This document shows, one piece after another, positions 14,940 to 24,000 of a stretch of 26,069 nt of DNA. The notes under the pieces were generated by a model. The model had not been told where the DNA came from and searched no databases. It worked only from the letters and a program-made list of their open reading frames with translations. Where the stretch lies: assembly GCA_016717595.1 (NCBI GenBank), contig JADKFE010000055.1, positions 1-26,069 on the forward strand, given 5' to 3'. Positions within the stretch are counted from its first letter, which is position 1. Every line of letters begins with the position of its first letter. Made by a program: the position numbers and the translations under genes. The DNA is from Deltaproteobacteria bacterium (lineage in GTDB: Bacteria; Myxococcota_A; UBA796; CAJQPC01).

Positions 14940-17504
14940 ATGCGCCTGATCCCGCTCCTGTTCCCCGCCGCCGCGATCTTCGCCGCAGCCTGCGGCCCTG
15001 AGATCCCCGAGCCCCAGGTCTCCCCGCCGATCACCTTGGGCGCCCCCCGGGCCGGCGCCGCCGAGGCGAGCCTGGATCTCCCCATCGGCACGCCGCTCGG
15101 CGGCTTCTCCTCTCGGTGCAAAGCTTTGGGCAGCACCTCGAAGATCGACAACCGCGACTCGGCCTACGCGCTCTCGTTCATGCGCAGCGCCGGCGTCCAC
15201 ACCCGCCCCCAGGTGAAGGTCGTGTGGCTGGAGGTCGGCGGCGAGCACCTCGTGCTCATCAAGTCCGACACCATCTACAGCTTCGATGGCCTCGTGCAGA
15301 CCATCTCCGAGATGCTGGAGGCCGAGACGGGCTTAGACCTCGACGGGCGCGTGGTGATGAGCGCCAGCCACACCCACAACGGCCCGGCCAACTTCTCCGA
15401 CCAGATCCACTTCTACCTGGGCGGCGACAAGTTCAACCCCGAGAACTTCCAGCGCTACGCCAAGATCGCCACGGACACGGCCCTTGAGGCCTACGCGGAG
15501 CTGCGCCCCGCCGCCATCGGCCAGGCCTGGCAGAAGGACTGGGACCCGAACGACCGCGTCTACCGCGACCGCCGCGGCGACAACGACAACCTCGCCGTCT
15601 GGGACGACGTGCCGCCGGGCTACGACAAAGATCCCTACCTGCACCTCACCCGCGTAGACGACGCCGCCACGGGTGAGCCCATCGCCATCGTCTTCGCGTT
15701 CGGGATGCACGGCACGCTCCTGGGCGAAGAGAACTGGATGTACTCCACGGACTCCACCGGCGGCGTCGAGGCCGTGGTGCAAGACCAGCTCGACACCCCG
15801 GCGGTGGTCATGCACCTCCAGACCGGCGGCGGCGACGCCTCTCCGGCGGGCAGCGATGAGGACTTCGCCCGGGCCGAGAGCCTCGGCGAGTACGCTGTGG
15901 ACGCCATCATGGACCTCTGGGATCGCACGGCCACCTCCAGCGAGCCCATGCGCCTAGAGACCGCCTCCCGGCACATCGACGAGTCCCGGGATCAGCTCCG
16001 CGTCACCCGGGATGGCGCCGTGGACTGGAGCTACGCCCCCATCGAGTACACCGTGGATGAGGACGGCAACTACGACTACAACGACTACACCGCCGACGGG
16101 ATCATCTACGGCGACGACGGCGAGATCCTCAGCCCCATCGACGACTTCGGCACGGCCTCGGGCGCGGCGTTCTGCGGCTCCGAGGTGCCCCTCGTGCCCG
16201 GCGCGGGCGTGGGCACCGACGTGTTCCCCTACTCCGGCTGCGTGCGGGTGGACTTCCTCAAGGGCTTCATCGCCGGGGTGTTTGAGCTTGAGCTCGACAC
16301 CTTCCCCCTGCCCTTGCCTGAAGACCTCAAGGCCGGCACCACGGCGGTGCGAATGGGCCCCCTGCCGATCTTGATGCCCGACGGCGAGGCCGTTGAGGAC
16401 GACTGGCTCGTCGCCTTCTTCCCCGGCGAGACCACGGGCATGTTCGTGGAGCAGTTCCGCCGCCGCGCCCAGGCCGAGCTGGGGCAGACCATGGCGATGG
16501 CGGTGGGCTACTCCCAAGATCACGAGGGTTACCTGCTCATCCCTGAAGACTGGCTGGCGGGCGGCTACGAGCCCAACATCAACGTCTGGGGGCCGCTCCA
16601 GGCCGAGCACATCATGGAGGGTGTGCTCACCATGGCGGGCGACGTGCTCAGCACGACGGACAAACGGGAAGATCCCGACCCCTTGGGCTGGTGGGCGCCG
16701 ACGACGTATGAAGACAAGGCCCTGCCCGAGCAGAGCCCCGACCTCACGCCCACCGCCGGGACTCGCCTGGACACGCCGCCGGAGTACCTGCTCACGCCGC
16801 GGGAGCTCCCCGTGGACCTCACCGTGCCCGAGACCTGCCCCCGGGTGCAGTGTGTGGTGCAGCTCGCCTGGGAGGGCGGCGACCCCGCCGTAGACCTGCC
16901 CCAGGTGGTGCTGGAGCGCCTTGAGGGCGACACCTGGACGACGGTGACCACCCGCGCCGGGCGCCCGGTCTCCGACACCTTCGGCGACATCCTCACCGTA
17001 CACACCCCCGACCCGCTCTACCCCTACGAGGACGACCAGGCCCATCGTTGGTGGGCGGGCTGGCAGGCCGTCTCCCACGTTCACGACCGCGCCGGGCTGC
17101 CCTTGGGCACCTACCGCCTCACCGTAAACGGCCAGCGCTACACCGGCGGCGCGAGCGCCTGGCCCTGGCCATCCGAGGGCTACACCGTCTCCTCCGAGCC
17201 CTTTGAGGTGGTGCCCGCCGAGCTCTCCGTGGCGGTGGTCGCCGAGGGCCTGCAGGTGTGGCTGGCGGCGCCCTCGACGGGCTGGCGCCTCATCCACCTC
17301 GACGGGCGCTCCACGGGCGACAACCCCGTCGTCGGGCCGATCACCGTGACCTGGACCCTCGACGATGGATCCGAGCTCGACGAGACCCTCGACGCCGGGG
17401 AGACGACGTCCTCGCGCACGCTCCTGCGCCTCTCGCCGCCCGAGGGCGCCGTGAGCGTCCGGGTGCTCGACGGCTACCAGAACGAGGGGGCGACGACGCT
17501 GTGA
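14940..17504 (+). CDS. Neutral/alkaline ceramidase-family lipoprotein
   Basis: An 854-residue envelope lipoprotein of the neutral ceramidase family, which hydrolyses the amide bond of ceramide. The signal MRLIPLLFPAAAIFAAAC places a lipidated Cys at residue 18. Family landmarks are in order: DLPIGTPLGGFSSR near the N-terminus, MSASHTHNGPANF with H144 and H146, AFGMHGTLLG with H257, and TGGGDASPAG with candidate nucleophile S301 (canonical members read GDVSPN). A region with FFPGETTGMFVEQFRRRAQ and AVGYSQDHEGYLL matches the rest of the catalytic domain. The C-terminal ~230 residues are beta-rich, like the family's Ig-like tail. The start has GAGGAG six bases upstream. Its stop overlaps the start of the kinase gene (GTGA). 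Substrate could be ceramide or another N-acyl lipid. Confidence 0.88.
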   Translation: MRLIPLLFPAAAIFAAACGPEIPEPQVSPPITLGAPRAGAAEASLDLPIGTPLGGFSSRCKALGSTSKIDNRDSAYALSFMRSAGVHTRPQVKVVWLEVGGEHLVLIKSDTIYSFDGLVQTISEMLEAETGLDLDGRVVMSASHTHNGPANFSDQIHFYLGGDKFNPENFQRYAKIATDTALEAYAELRPAAIGQAWQKDWDPNDRVYRDRRGDNDNLAVWDDVPPGYDKDPYLHLTRVDDAATGEPIAIVFAFGMHGTLLGEENWMYSTDSTGGVEAVVQDQLDTPAVVMHLQTGGGDASPAGSDEDFARAESLGEYAVDAIMDLWDRTATSSEPMRLETASRHIDESRDQLRVTRDGAVDWSYAPIEYTVDEDGNYDYNDYTADGIIYGDDGEILSPIDDFGTASGAAFCGSEVPLVPGAGVGTDVFPYSGCVRVDFLKGFIAGVFELELDTFPLPLPEDLKAGTTAVRMGPLPILMPDGEAVEDDWLVAFFPGETTGMFVEQFRRRAQAELGQTMAMAVGYSQDHEGYLLIPEDWLAGGYEPNINVWGPLQAEHIMEGVLTMAGDVLSTTDKREDPDPLGWWAPTTYEDKALPEQSPDLTPTAGTRLDTPPEYLLTPRELPVDLTVPETCPRVQCVVQLAWEGGDPAVDLPQVVLERLEGDTWTTVTTRAGRPVSDTFGDILTVHTPDPLYPYEDDQAHRWWAGWQAVSHVHDRAGLPLGTYRLTVNGQRYTGGASAWPWPSEGYTVSSEPFEVVPAELSVAVVAEGLQVWLAAPSTGWRLIHLDGRSTGDNPVVGPITVTWTLDDGSELDETLDAGETTSSRTLLRLSPPEGAVSVRVLDGYQNEGATTL

Positions 17505-18109
17505 AGAAGTTCTTGGCCATCGCAGGCAACATGGGCGCGGGCAAGACGTCCCTGACGCAGTTCCTCTGCGCGAAGTACGGCTTTGAGCCCATCTACGAGC
17601 CCTACACCACGAACCCCTACCTCGACGACTTCTACACCGACATGAACCGCTGGGCCTTTCATTCCCAGCTCTACTTCTTGACCCACAAGTTTCGGCTGCA
17701 CCACGGGCTCAACACCTCCACGAGCACCGTGGTGGTGGACCGCACGATCTACGAGGACGCCGAGATCTTCGCCACCAACCTCTACCGCAGCAAATGTATG
17801 GAGAAGCGTGACTACCAGACCTACATGGAGCTCTACAACTCCATGCAGGCCGCGCTTCAGCCCCCAGACCTGCTGATCTACCTGCGCTGCGACGTGAAGG
17901 GCATCCGCCGCCGCATCAAGCAGCGCGGGCGCCCCTCGGAGCAGGCCATCCCCTTGGCCTACCTGCGTCGCCTGAACGGGCTCTACGAGGAGTGGATCGG
18001 CGGCTACAAGCTCTCGCCGGTGCTCGTGTGGGAGTCCGGTCAGCTTGATTATTTGACCCAGATCCCCGATCGCATCGAGTTTCAGCGGGCGGTTGAGCGC
18101 TTTTTGTAG
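17501..18109 (+). CDS. Deoxynucleoside kinase (dGK/dAK family)
   Basis: A 202-residue kinase that would phosphorylate a deoxynucleoside for salvage. The P-loop GNMGAGKTSL is at 9-18, the base- and sugar-binding YEPYTTNPYLDDFY at 32-45, and the DR motif at D80-R81 (VVVDRTIYEDAEIF). The Arg-rich LID is RRRIKQRGRPSEQ at 136-148. Length and motifs fit the prokaryotic deoxyadenosine/deoxyguanosine kinases. I chose GTG at 17501 because the product then starts MKKFLAIAGN directly before the P-loop, and because it overlaps the ceramidase stop as GTGA, implying coupled translation. Upstream in-frame codons belong to the antisense-like continuation of the ceramidase region. Confidence 0.92.
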   Translation: MKKFLAIAGNMGAGKTSLTQFLCAKYGFEPIYEPYTTNPYLDDFYTDMNRWAFHSQLYFLTHKFRLHHGLNTSTSTVVVDRTIYEDAEIFATNLYRSKCMEKRDYQTYMELYNSMQAALQPPDLLIYLRCDVKGIRRRIKQRGRPSEQAIPLAYLRRLNGLYEEWIGGYKLSPVLVWESGQLDYLTQIPDRIEFQRAVERFL

Positions 18110-18150
18110 GGTCGATTGCAAAAAAAACCGCTCCAGGGCGGCATTCACGG

Positions 18151-18180
18151 TTGACGGGCCCGTAGGGGCTCCAATAGGCT
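18151..18180 (+). promoter_or_regulatory. Candidate promoter for the histone-like gene
   Basis: TTGACG at 18151-18156 matches the -35 consensus in five of six bases. A weak -10 (AATAGG or TAGGCT) lies 16-18 bp downstream. It falls in the 163-bp gap before the gene at 18273 and just after an A8 tract at 18120-18127. Confidence 0.4.
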
Positions 18181-18272
18181 TGTGCGCCCGTGGGGGGAGT
18201 CCCCTCGGCTCGTGCCCGATCCAACAGCTCCTCATCGTCCTGAGAGGAGCCCACTCCACTCGGAGGTTCCCA

Positions 18273-18467
18273 ATGTCCATCGACAAGTTCACCGCTCTGA
18301 AGACCCTCATCGCGAACACCGAGGCTGATGCCGTCAAGTTCTACGAGAAGGGCAACAAGGCCGCTGGCACCCGCGTGCGTAAGGCGATGCAAGACATCAA
18401 GGCGCTCGCTCAGGACATCCGCCTGAACGTGCAAGAGGCCAAGAACTCCGACGACGCCGCGGAGTGA
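18273..18467 (+). CDS. Histone H1-like protein, Hc1 family
   Basis: A 64-residue, probably DNA-binding helical protein. The core YEKGNKAAGTRVRKAMQDIK is close to the chlamydial Hc1 N-terminal domain and to the short Hc1-like proteins of Bacteroidetes, which share KGNKAA followed by R-x-R and a Lys-rich helix. It lacks the long Lys/Ala tail of chlamydial Hc1 and ends acidic (NSDDAAE), so it may bind other proteins as well as DNA. The ATG at 18273 has GGAGG six bases upstream (18262-18266) and its own promoter-like sequence. A strong hairpin downstream suggests a separate, well-expressed transcript. The family call is by motif; DNA binding here is inferred. Confidence 0.8.
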   Translation: MSIDKFTALKTLIANTEADAVKFYEKGNKAAGTRVRKAMQDIKALAQDIRLNVQEAKNSDDAAE

Positions 18468-18546
18468 TCTGAAGGCGGCCAGAAGGTCGCCAAGCATGAC
18501 GTCGCGCGGCGATTGGCAGGACGATCCCGAACGCTGCGCGCCGAAC

Positions 18547-18573
18547 ACGAAGACCTCACCCCGAGGTCTTCGT
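18547..18573 (+). terminator. Strong hairpin after the histone-like gene
   Basis: ACGAAGACCTC and GAGGTCTTCGT form a perfect 11-bp stem around a 5-nt loop (ACCCC), 80 bp after the stop codon. No U-run follows. It could end transcription or protect the 3' end of the message. Confidence 0.55.
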
Positions 18574-18630
18574 CGTCTTCGCCGGGGCCGTGTTGAACGG
18601 ACTCCACGAAGACCCAGCGGGCCGAGCGCG

Positions 18631-18659
18631 TTGACAGCCCCCGCTGTATTCTTTACCCT
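18631..18659 (+). promoter_or_regulatory. Candidate promoter for the GltJ/AgmX-like gene
   Basis: A perfect TTGACA at 18631-18636 is followed after 17 bp by TACCCT at 18654-18659, a poor -10. A 6-bp hairpin with CTTC loop (18705-18720) lies in the presumed leader. GAGG at 18733-18736 is the likely ribosome site for the ATG at 18744. Confidence 0.45.
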
Positions 18660-18743
18660 GTGACGCCCCCTTCGTTGCGCGGTCTGCCGCCAACAACAGG
18701 ATGAACCGGCCTTCGCCGGTCCAACACGCGATGAGGTCCAGCA

Positions 18744-20414
18744 ATGCGGGTAGTCTGCGACAACTGTGGCGCCTCCTACAAGATCCCAGACAGCAAGCTG
18801 GTCAAGGAGGTCAATCACGCGACCTGCCGCAAGTGTGGGCATCGCATCGTGATCTCCCGCCGGGAGGGCCCCAACACCGAGCCTGGCGTCGGTGAGAGCG
18901 GTCAGGCCGCCCAAGGGGCCCAAGGTGACGGCACCTTGTCCGCGGACGCCGCGAGCACGCTCATCAACGAGGGCGGCGGCCGCGCGCCGATGCGCCCGCC
19001 GATGGGTTTTGGTGGCGCCGATGAGGTGCCCGCCGCCATGGGCCGCGCCCCGGCGCCAGAGCCCCGCGAGGCCACGGTCCCCCGGGACTCCGCCTTCGCC
19101 GCGAGCATGAGCGCCCGAGGCAACGACGCGCCGACGCTCCCGCCGCCGTCTGGGCCCACCCCCCAGCAGCTCGCCGCGCAGCAACAGCAGCAGGCCGCCC
19201 AGCAGGCCGCCTACGTCGCGCAGCAGCAGCAGGCCGCCTACGTCGCGCAGCAGCAGCAGGCGGCCTACGCCGCGCAGCAACAGCAGCTCGCGATGATGAA
19301 CGCCCAGTACCCCCAGAACCCGGGCATGACCGGCGCGTTCCCCGTGGGTGGGCCGCCGACGGGCGCCTTCCCGGTGGGGGGCCCATCCGTCCACCAGGGC
19401 GCGCCGCTCCCGGCCTATCCGCCCCAGGCCGCGCCCATGGCCGCGCCGCCCCGGGCCCACGACCCGGCCCCAGACCTGTCTTGGGTGATGATCGCCAGCT
19501 TCGGCTCGGCCATCGGCGCCGGTGTGCTCGCCACGTCGAGCTCTCAGCCCCAGACGCTCATCGGCCTGGGCATCTCCTTGTGGTCGGCGATCACCTCGCT
19601 CATGGTGCTGGTCACCGGCGATCGTGGCCGCCGCGAGGCCAGCGTCGTCGGCGCCACGGTGATGGGTGTGGTGTTCTCGGGCCTGCTCACCGGGGCGTTC
19701 TACGCCGCGCAGCCCAAGGGCCCCGCCGTCGCCGAGACGACCCCCCCAGAAGGGGACGTGTCTGAGGCCATGGCCACCTTAGGCGCCGACGCCGCCGCCC
19801 CGCCCGCCGAGGCCACGGCGGCGACGGAGGCGGTCGCCACGGCCCCGCCCACCGCGCCCACGGAGGCGTTGCCCACGGAGACCCCGCCGCCCGCCCCCGC
19901 CGAGCCGACGGGCCAAGGGACGGCGACCACAACGCCCACGGTGGCCTCGACGCCGACCTCCTCGGGCAGCTCGTCCTCAGGCAGCTCGTCCTCGGGCAGC
20001 TCGTCCTCGGGCAGCTCGTCGAGCAAACCCTCGGGCAGCTCGTCTTCAGGCAGCTCCTCGTCGAGCAAACCTTCAGGCAGCTCGTCTTCCGGCAGCTCCA
20101 CGGCCAGCAAGCCGCCCGCCGCCCCGGCCTCTTCAGGGGTGCCGCTCTCGGTGCTCGACACCATGCTGAAGACGAACGCCAACGTGAAGAAGTGCTTCGT
20201 GCTCTACAAACAAGAGACGGGCGAGCTGCCCTCTCGTGTGGACGTCAAGCTCACGGTTCAGCCCTCGGGCAAGACCACGGCGGCGTCGGTGAAGACCGAG
20301 CAGTACAAGGGCACGTCTCTGGACGGCTGCTTGGGCACGGCGATCAAAGGCATCACCTTCCCCGGCTTTGAGGGCAGCGCCCAGGACTACAGCTACCCCT
20401 TCGTGCTGCGCTAA
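18744..20414 (+). CDS. GltJ/AgmX-like zinc-ribbon, multi-TM, TonB-like C-terminal protein
   Basis: A 556-residue protein built like the Myxococcus gliding protein GltJ (AgmX). The N-terminus is a zinc ribbon (MRVVCDNCGASYKIPD...CRKCGHRI; two CxxC pairs within residues 5-34). A disordered stretch follows, with three perfect or near-perfect QAAYVAQQQ repeats at 154-180. Three hydrophobic segments lie at about 246-268, 272-296 and 300-323. Then come a Pro/Thr/Ala-rich region and a Ser/Gly-rich tandem (about 406-452). The last ~90 residues match the AgmX/PglI C-terminal domain, with the paired Cys of VKKCFVLY and LDGCLGTAIKG. I see no GYF domain and only one TonB-like domain, unlike GltJ. It could link a cytoplasmic partner to envelope proteins. 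Function by analogy is inference. Confidence 0.8.
   Translation: MRVVCDNCGASYKIPDSKLVKEVNHATCRKCGHRIVISRREGPNTEPGVGESGQAAQGAQGDGTLSADAASTLINEGGGRAPMRPPMGFGGADEVPAAMGRAPAPEPREATVPRDSAFAASMSARGNDAPTLPPPSGPTPQQLAAQQQQQAAQQAAYVAQQQQAAYVAQQQQAAYAAQQQQLAMMNAQYPQNPGMTGAFPVGGPPTGAFPVGGPSVHQGAPLPAYPPQAAPMAAPPRAHDPAPDLSWVMIASFGSAIGAGVLATSSSQPQTLIGLGISLWSAITSLMVLVTGDRGRREASVVGATVMGVVFSGLLTGAFYAAQPKGPAVAETTPPEGDVSEAMATLGADAAAPPAEATAATEAVATAPPTAPTEALPTETPPPAPAEPTGQGTATTTPTVASTPTSSGSSSSGSSSSGSSSSGSSSSKPSGSSSSGSSSSSKPSGSSSSGSSTASKPPAAPASSGVPLSVLDTMLKTNANVKKCFVLYKQETGELPSRVDVKLTVQPSGKTTAASVKTEQYKGTSLDGCLGTAIKGITFPGFEGSAQDYSYPFVLR
19203..19283 (+). repeat. Three tandem 27-bp units inside the GltJ/AgmX-like gene
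   Basis: The units at 19203-19229, 19230-19256 and 19257-19283 each encode QAAYVAQQQ or QAAYAAQQQ. The first two are identical. They form a CAG-rich, in-frame repeat that can expand or contract without breaking the gene. Confidence 0.85.
19959..20099 (+). repeat. 15-bp tandem repeat encoding a Ser/Gly linker
   Basis: Four adjacent copies of TCCTCGGGCAGCTCG (one base differs in copy 2) run from 19959 to 20018. Degenerate copies with SKP insertions follow to about 20099. The product is a flexible Ser/Gly linker before the C-terminal domain. Confidence 0.85.
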
Positions 20415-20433
20415 GCGCGGGGGCGGGCTCGGC

Positions 20434-20461
20434 GGCCTCGGGGGCGATGTCCCCCGGGGCC
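20434..20461. terminator. Bidirectional terminator hairpin between convergent genes
   Basis: GGCCTCGGGGG and CCCCCGGGGCC pair over 11 bp (one G-T wobble) around a 6-nt loop. It lies in the 55-bp gap between stops at 20414 (plus) and 20470 (minus). Confidence 0.6.
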
Positions 20462-20469
20462 GTCGTCGT

Positions 20470-20958
20470 TTAGAAGCCGACGCCGAGGCGTAAGGAGCTG
20501 ACGTTGACCTGCTCCGTGCCTGGATAAAGCGGCAAGATCGCCCGCTGGTGCAGCTCGGCGTACAGGCGCAGCTCACCGATGGGCAGCTCCGCACCCAATG
20601 AGAGCGTCACGTCGGGGAAGGGGATGATGATCAACACCGAGAGGCCCAGGCCGCCGGTGAGGTAGGGCATCACCTTGGCGTCGGGCCAGGGGGTGAGGCG
20701 CAACGACGCGTCGAGGTTGAGCACGGGCAGCACCCCTTGAGAGCCCGAGGGCTGAAACGCGCTGAGCTCACCCCCGAAGGCGCCGCCGACGATGGTGCCC
20801 TGCTGCACGCTCTGCACGCCCATGGACGCGAAGCCGCTGTGGCTCCCGCCGACGACGGCGTCCCCGCCGGAGAGGTAGAGCCGCATCCCGCGTGACCGGG
20901 TGTCAGCGACGGGCTCCTCGGCGAAGGCGGCCAGGCTGAGGCAGAGGGCGAAGAGCAT
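20470..20958 (-). CDS. Outer-membrane beta-barrel-like protein
   Basis: A 162-residue protein with signal peptide MLFALCLSLAAFAEE. Strand-like segments follow (MRLYLSGGDAVVGGS, LPVLNLDASLRLTPWPDAK, ITLSLGAELPIGELRLYAEL-like). The C-terminus VSSLRLGVGF ends in Phe, as barrels often do. I chose the ATG at 20958 rather than 20979 because GGAGG lies eight bases upstream and the signal peptide then starts at residue 1. It begins 42 bp after the stop of the lamin-tail gene on the same strand, so they may be co-transcribed. No named family was recognised. Confidence 0.7.
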   Translation of the reverse strand: MLFALCLSLAAFAEEPVADTRSRGMRLYLSGGDAVVGGSHSGFASMGVQSVQQGTIVGGAFGGELSAFQPSGSQGVLPVLNLDASLRLTPWPDAKVMPYLTGGLGLSVLIIIPFPDVTLSLGAELPIGELRLYAELHQRAILPLYPGTEQVNVSSLRLGVGF

Positions 20959-21000
20959 GGGGAGAACCTCCACGCTCAAGCCTAACCTAGACCGAGGCGC

Positions 21001-24000
21001 TCAGGGACGGCGACGGCGCAACAGGGCCAAGGCGAGCACGACGGCCTCAAGACCGCCGAAGGGGGCGGTGGCGCAGCGGCCCGGGGGCTCATAGGCCGTG
21101 GTGCCGCCGCAGGGGTCGGCGGTGGACGACCCACGACCGCGGCAGCCGCTCTTGGGGGCGTCGTCCGTGGGCACGCAGTCGTTGTTGGCGTTCTCGGCGC
21201 CGGGGCTCATCGTCGGCAAGAGGGTGAAGTCGGTGCACTGGTCGGTGTCGGCGGCGTCTGCGCTGCGGCCCAGGGTCTGGGACTCGCCGGGGGCCGGGGC
21301 CAGGGTGGGGAAGGCCGCGTTGCCGCAGTCGAGCTCAACGCCGGCGGTGCCTGTGGGGCCATAGGCCAAGGCGTCGGCCTCGTCGCCGCCGCAGTCCATC
21401 AGGCGCAGGCCGTCTTCGCTGGAGCCGTTGCCGAGATCGAGCTCACCCGCCGCGACGACGAAGGTGGGCGCGCCCTCGGGCAGGTTCGTGAACACCGTGT
21501 CGGCCTCGTAGATCACCAAGAAGCCGCCCGCGGGGAGGATCGTGCCGCCGGGCAACGAGAGGCCCTCGCCGAAGTCGGGCCAGGTGCTCGGCGCGACCTG
21601 CAGCTCCCAGCCGCCGAGGTCGATGTCGGCGGCGCCCAGGTTCACCAGCTCAATCCAGTGTTGCCCAGCGTCGGCGCCCGCGGCGTCGGTGAGCACCTCG
21701 TTGATCAGCACGAGGCCGTTGCCGCTCACGTCACAGGGCGGCGGCTCGGGGTTCTCAAAGCCGGGGGAGAGCTCGCTCAGCTCAAAGACGGTGAAGTCTT
21801 CAAAGGAGAGGTCGCTGTCGACGCCGTTCACGCGGCGGCCGATGGACTCGCCGCTGCCGGAGAGGGGCGCGATGGACTCGGCGATGTCCCCGACGTCGTC
21901 CAAGAAGCCGTCGGTGTTCTCTTTGCCGTAGACGAGGGTGTCTACGGGCTCGCCGTCGCAGTTCAGGATCTGCACGGCGTCGGCGTTGGACGTGGCGTTG
22001 CCCAGGTCGAGCTCGACCACCATCGTCAAGGCCTCGGGGGCCAAGGTGCTCACGTCGGTGGTGTAGTCGGGGTCGTGAACCAGCACATAGCCATCGGCGG
22101 GCACGGTCAAGGTGTCGAGGGCGTAGGTCTTGTCGTAGCTCGACTTTCCGGTGTTCAGCGTCCAGCCGGTGAGGGTCAGCTCGCCGCCGCTCACGTTCAG
22201 GAGCTCAATCCACTCGCCCGGGGCCAGGGCCGTGTCGGGGGTGGTCATGATCTCGTTGATGACGAGGCCCTCGAGCTCACCGTCGGCGGCGCAGTCAAAG
22301 GGCACGGGGTTGGGCTGGCCGGGGGTGACCTCACTCACGAGGTAGAGCGTGAAGTCTTCGCCGCTCTGGTCGGTGTCGTGGCCGTCGATGCGGCGACCGA
22401 TGGACTCTTCAGAGTTGGGCTTGGGGGCGAAGCTCGTGGCGACGGCGCCGGAGTCGTCCACCCAGCTGTTCTCGTTGGGGTCGCTGTAGACGACGGTGTC
22501 GACGGGCTCGCCGAGGCAGTTCACCACACGCACGGCGTCGGAGTTGGAGCCGGTGCCCAAATCGATGCTGAGGTTGTAGCCGGTGGCGCCGCTGGGCGGG
22601 GTGAAGCCGTCGTCGTGGATCAGGACCAAGCCCCCGGCGGGGATGACGACGTCGGAGAGGGACTTGGCGCTGGAGTAGGTGCTGGTGCCGTACTCCAGAG
22701 TCCAGCCCGTGAGCGTCACCTCGGAGGTGCCGGGGTTGTACAGCTCAAGCCAGTCGGCGTTGTCGCTGCCCGCGGAGTTGGGGAGCAGCTCGTTGATGAC
22801 GACGCCGCCGAGCAGCACACACTCGTCCGGGTCGCCGCCGCCGCTGGGGGTGGCGGCGCCGGGGGTGGGGTCGCCGACGGTGAAGTCTACGCCGCTCTGG
22901 TCGGTGTCGGCGCCCAAGGCGTCGCGGCGGATGGCCTGGCCTTCGCTGGCTTTGGGGGCGTAGCTCGTGGCCACGGCGCCGCTGTCATCCAAGAAGCTGT
23001 CGGTGTTGTTGGCGCCGTAGATCACCGTGTCGATGATCCGGCCCTCGCAGTCATCCAGGCGCACGGCGTCACCGCTAGAGCCGGCGTTGCCCAAGTCTAG
23101 GTTGGCCACGGCGGCGGCGCTGCCCGCGGAGACGGTGACCCCGCCGTCGTGAACGACGAGGTAGCCCCCGGCGGGGATCTCGTCGGTGTCGGCGAAGGTG
23201 AGCTGTTTGAGCCAGGAGCCCTTCGCGGCGTTGAGCGTCCAGCCGCCTAAGCCGACGGGGCTGCCGCCTTTGTTGTACAGCTCGACGTACTCGCCCGTGG
23301 CGTCATCGGCGGGGTCGTAGAGCACCTCGTTGATGACGAGGCCGCCGGGGGCGCCTGGGGTGCAGAGGGTGGATGTGCCGGAGTCGCCGCGCCGCCAGTG
23401 TCGCCGCCCGTGTCCAGGGGGCTGGTGTCGCCCGGTGTCGACGATCCCCGGTGTCGCCGGTGTCCCGGGGGGACCGTCTCCGGCGCAGTTGTGCGGTTCT
23501 TGGCGTCGGGTGTGGAGACCGTGTCGACGCAGACGTCCGTGGCGCTGAGGTTGGTGTCGGCGCCGTCGTCTATGCGGGCGAGCACCTCCCCTTCGCCGGG
23601 CTCGGGGGCCAGGTCAGCGTCGGCGACCAAGGCGCCGGTCTCGTCGGTCCAGCCATCGGAGTTGGGGGCGACGCCGTAGACGATCACGTCGATGAGCTCA
23701 CCGTCGCAGTCCAAGAGCTGCACGGCGTCGGCGCTGGGACGCTGCTGTTGCCGTTGCCCAGATCCAGCGTAGAGGCCGTGGTGGTGACCTCATCGGGCGT
23801 CGGGCTGGTGAGCGCGGTGTCGCCGAGGATGTAGTAGCCCCCGGCGGGGATCACGGCGCTGGCGCCGAAGGTGTGGCGCGTCTTCATCGGCGTTGAGGAG
23901 CTCTTGCCGCGCTGAAACGCCCAGCCGGTGAGCGTGATGTCCGTGGCGCCGGGGTTGTACAGCTCAACCCACTCTTGGCCGCCGTCGGTGCCCGTGGGGT

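Noticed and set aside
15954..17297. Minus-strand open frame of 447 codons opposite the ceramidase gene
   Set aside because: His/Gly/Val-rich shadow with no motif.
21658..23100. Plus-strand open frame of 480 codons inside the lamin-tail gene
   Set aside because: Low-complexity Val/Gly/His-rich translation opposite a gene with clear domains; shadow of codon bias.
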